A DNA stretch of 6,951 nt from Actinomycetes bacterium (lineage in GTDB: Bacteria; Actinomycetota; Acidimicrobiia; Acidimicrobiales; Acidimicrobiaceae), in contig JAKAOC010000119.1 in the NCBI GenBank assembly GCA_021823385.1, positions 1 through 6,951 on the forward strand. Direction: 5' to 3'. Shown in pieces: positions 5,689-6,951 of the stretch (its first letter is position 1; each line of letters opens with the position of its first letter). The translations under genes were made by a program, and so were the position numbers. The notes below the pieces were generated by a model. That model was not told where the DNA came from, searched no databases, and saw only the letters and a list, made by a program, of their open reading frames with translations.

Positions 5689-6077
5689 TCTATATCGATA
5701 CGTCGGCTCTCGTCAAGTTGCTCTTTGACGAGCCTGAGAGCACCGCGCTGACCGACTGGCTAACCCAGAAGACCGAGATACCTAAGGTCAGTAGCGAACT
5801 GTCCACCGTTGAACTACTTCGCACGTGTCAGCGAATCGATGGATCGTTAGTTGATGGCGCTAGACGCCTCCTGGACGGAGTCGACCTCCTTCCAGTTGAT
5901 CACGTAATCGTCGAGCGGGCTGCAGTTCTGGCCCCACGCGAATTGCGTAGTCTTGACGCCATCCATCTTGTCAGCGCGCTGTCGCTGATTGAGGACCTCA
6001 CCGATTTCGTCGTCTACGACGTCCACCTCTACTCAGCCGCCAAGCAAGTTGGCTTGCCGGTGGTATCACCAACGTAA
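5685..6077 (+). CDS. vapC: PIN-domain ribonuclease toxin (VapC)
   Basis: This 130-aa PIN-domain protein is likely a Mg-dependent RNase that cleaves tRNA or rRNA when freed from its antitoxin; the target cannot be told from sequence. The acidic catalytic set is complete: Asp5 (MIYIDTSALVKL), Glu43 (ELSTVELLR), Asp91 (LRSLDAIHL) and Asp112 (VVYDVHLYSAA). The length is normal for VapC. The GTG start overlaps the end of the antitoxin gene, and MIYIDTSA is the usual first strand, so the start is secure. The toxin is expected to be produced after the antitoxin from the same mRNA. Confidence 0.92.
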   Translation: MIYIDTSALVKLLFDEPESTALTDWLTQKTEIPKVSSELSTVELLRTCQRIDGSLVDGARRLLDGVDLLPVDHVIVERAAVLAPRELRSLDAIHLVSALSLIEDLTDFVVYDVHLYSAAKQVGLPVVSPT

Positions 6078-6320
6078 GGATCGATTCACTCGAAATTAAC
6101 TGAGCGAATTAAACTCGCACATGCTCGTCTTGCTATCGAACGTGCGAAAGGGGAGGGTCGTAACTTCACTTATTGTGGACCTTGGGTAACAGAATACGAA
6201 CCGGAGAGCCTTCGTTCAATATCTGACAATTCGGGCTGTTCGCTAACTTTTGGCTTTGTGAGTGACGCAAGTGCCCTCAAACCATGCTTGCTATCATATT
6301 ATGACAAATGCTATCATTAA
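6078..6320 (+). other. Start-less 80-codon open frame, possible gene remnant
   Basis: The 246 bases between the two toxin-antitoxin pairs stay open for 80 codons in the same frame as vapC, directly after its TAA, up to TAA 6318-6320. The translation includes TERIKLAHARLAIERAKGEG and later CGPWVTEYEPESL. It has no ATG and no upstream ribosome site. The first part looks protein-like (an amphipathic helix), but I recognise no family. It may be chance, a decayed gene, or a leader region for the next pair, whose promoter lies at its 3' end. Confidence 0.2.
6288..6317 (+). promoter_or_regulatory. Promoter/operator of the second antitoxin
   Basis: TGCTATCAT occurs twice, at 6289-6297 and 6309-6317, exactly 20 bases (two helix turns) apart. 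The perfect palindrome TCATATTATGA (6294-6304) lies between and partly over the first copy. The second copy contains TATCAT (6312-6317), a likely -10 that ends six bases before the ATG. TTGCTA (6288-6293) is a fair -35 with 18-bp spacing. There is no ribosome site, so the mRNA is probably leaderless. Confidence 0.55.
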
Positions 6321-6323
6321 GAA

Positions 6324-6620
6324 ATGAAGCAAATCATAACTCGAGTTGATGACGACTTGGCTGACGCACTTAAAAATCAGGCCAACCGAACTGGTGAATC
6401 CGTGAACTCCTATCTCAACCGGCTACTTCGCGCTGCGGTGGCGGGACCAAGTACACCACGCCACGAATGGAAGGTGGCGGCGATCTCCAACGGTCGACTG
6501 ATGTCACGTAAAAATCTGAACAGTAGGGCTCGCAATCGAACAAAGAGGCCAGGCACCAAATTCCACACACCCTCCGGCTACGCAAGCAACGCCGTGAGCG
6601 AAGGTCGCGACGAAGGATGA
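6324..6620 (+). CDS. Ribbon-helix-helix antitoxin of a PIN toxin
   Basis: This 98-aa protein begins with a short strand and two helices. They are MKQIITRVDDDLADALKNQA (1-20), followed by NRTGESVNSYLNRLLRAAV (21-39). This is the ribbon-helix-helix pattern of Arc-like antitoxins. The C-terminal half is Arg/Lys-rich and would be the toxin-binding, disordered part. ATG 6324 fits both the domain and the promoter at 6288-6317. Its TGA overlaps the next ATG as ATGA, coupling it to the PIN toxin. It belongs to a different antitoxin class from the Phd-type protein of the neighbouring pair, so the two modules are not simple duplicates. Confidence 0.75.
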   Translation: MKQIITRVDDDLADALKNQANRTGESVNSYLNRLLRAAVAGPSTPRHEWKVAAISNGRLMSRKNLNSRARNRTKRPGTKFHTPSGYASNAVSEGRDEG

Positions 6621-6951
6621 TAATTTTCGCGGATACGAGTGCCATTGGGAGTGCCTACCTAGGAGACGAGGCCCACCGGCGTTGGATTAGCGACGTTATT
6701 CTTGATGGACCCGATCCGGTCGTGATTAGCGAGTTGGCCGACGTTGAGTTCGCAAGTTTGCTGGTGCGCGCGAAGTCCGATGGTCGTATCAACGCCAGCG
6801 AAATGGCCGGGTGCCTAGCAGCGTACAAGGAGCACACTGCCGACGACGGGCCAATTGGAGTCGTCCCTATTACCCATGATTCGTTCAGCAGGGCCCAACA
6901 ATTCGTTCTTCAAGTCTCAATTCGCACGCACGATGCTCTACACCTCGCTTC
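6617..6951 (+). CDS. vapC: PIN-domain toxin (VapC-like), cut by the right edge
   Basis: The frame opens with ATG 6617-6619, overlapping the antitoxin stop, and is still open at the window's end (111 complete codons). MIIFADTSAIGSAYL supplies catalytic Asp6. ISELADVEFASLL supplies Glu44, and IRTHDALHLAS supplies Asp106 at the usual spacing. The fourth acidic residue would lie just past the edge. It is probably an RNase toxin controlled by the antitoxin before it. The frame shows no lesion, but completeness cannot be judged. Confidence 0.88.
   Translation, partial: MIIFADTSAIGSAYLGDEAHRRWISDVILDGPDPVVISELADVEFASLLVRAKSDGRINASEMAGCLAAYKEHTADDGPIGVVPITHDSFSRAQQFVLQVSIRTHDALHLA

Noticed and set aside
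1..6951. CRISPR array or insertion-sequence ends
   Set aside because: No regularly spaced repeats and no transposase with terminal inverted repeats were seen; the only transposition-type enzyme is the serine recombinase.

Overview
The window looks like the right-hand end of an integrated conjugative or mobilizable element plus the host or island DNA beside it. The source is probably an actinobacterium or a relative. The pairing of a replication-relaxation protein with a type IV secretion-style ATPase, the strong Shine-Dalgarno sites in the element, and apparently leaderless promoters in the flank all fit that group. Genus cannot be read from the sequence. GC content is visibly higher in the left part (to about 4.2 kb) than in the right part (about 4.4 kb onward), so the two halves probably have different histories.

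Left block (1-4388), all on the + strand. A conjugative DNA-transfer ATPase is cut by the window edge and broken by a 23-bp tandem duplication that shifts its frame. Next comes a possible 74-codon gene that overlaps both neighbours by ATGA. It is followed by a replication-relaxation family protein, a small ribbon-helix-helix-like DNA-binding protein and a 593-aa large serine recombinase. Together these form a mobile-element core: DNA pump, presumed DNA-processing and replication factors, and integrase. The recombinase ends the block, as expected next to an attachment site. Its last ~60 residues look like read-through into att or flank DNA. A minus-strand intrinsic terminator and a long imperfect inverted repeat lie in this 3' part.

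Right block (about 4390-6951). Three type II toxin-antitoxin loci lie side by side. The first is on the minus strand and appears in no intact reading frame. It is a HigB/RelE-like toxin plus XRE antitoxin pair, wrecked by two nonsense codons and at least three frameshifts, but reconstructible by reading across frames. The second is an intact Phd-type antitoxin with a PIN-domain VapC toxin. Its promoter holds a perfect 10-bp inverted repeat, and the -10 hexamer ends six bases before the ATG. The third is another antitoxin/PIN pair with the same promoter arrangement; its toxin runs off the right edge. Between the second and third lies a start-less 80-codon open frame of unknown meaning.

The most notable points are the decayed toxin-antitoxin pair, the 23-bp duplication that breaks the transfer ATPase, the doubly ATGA-coupled small ORF, the recombinase tail with its att-like structure, and the leaderless, operator-bearing antitoxin promoters.
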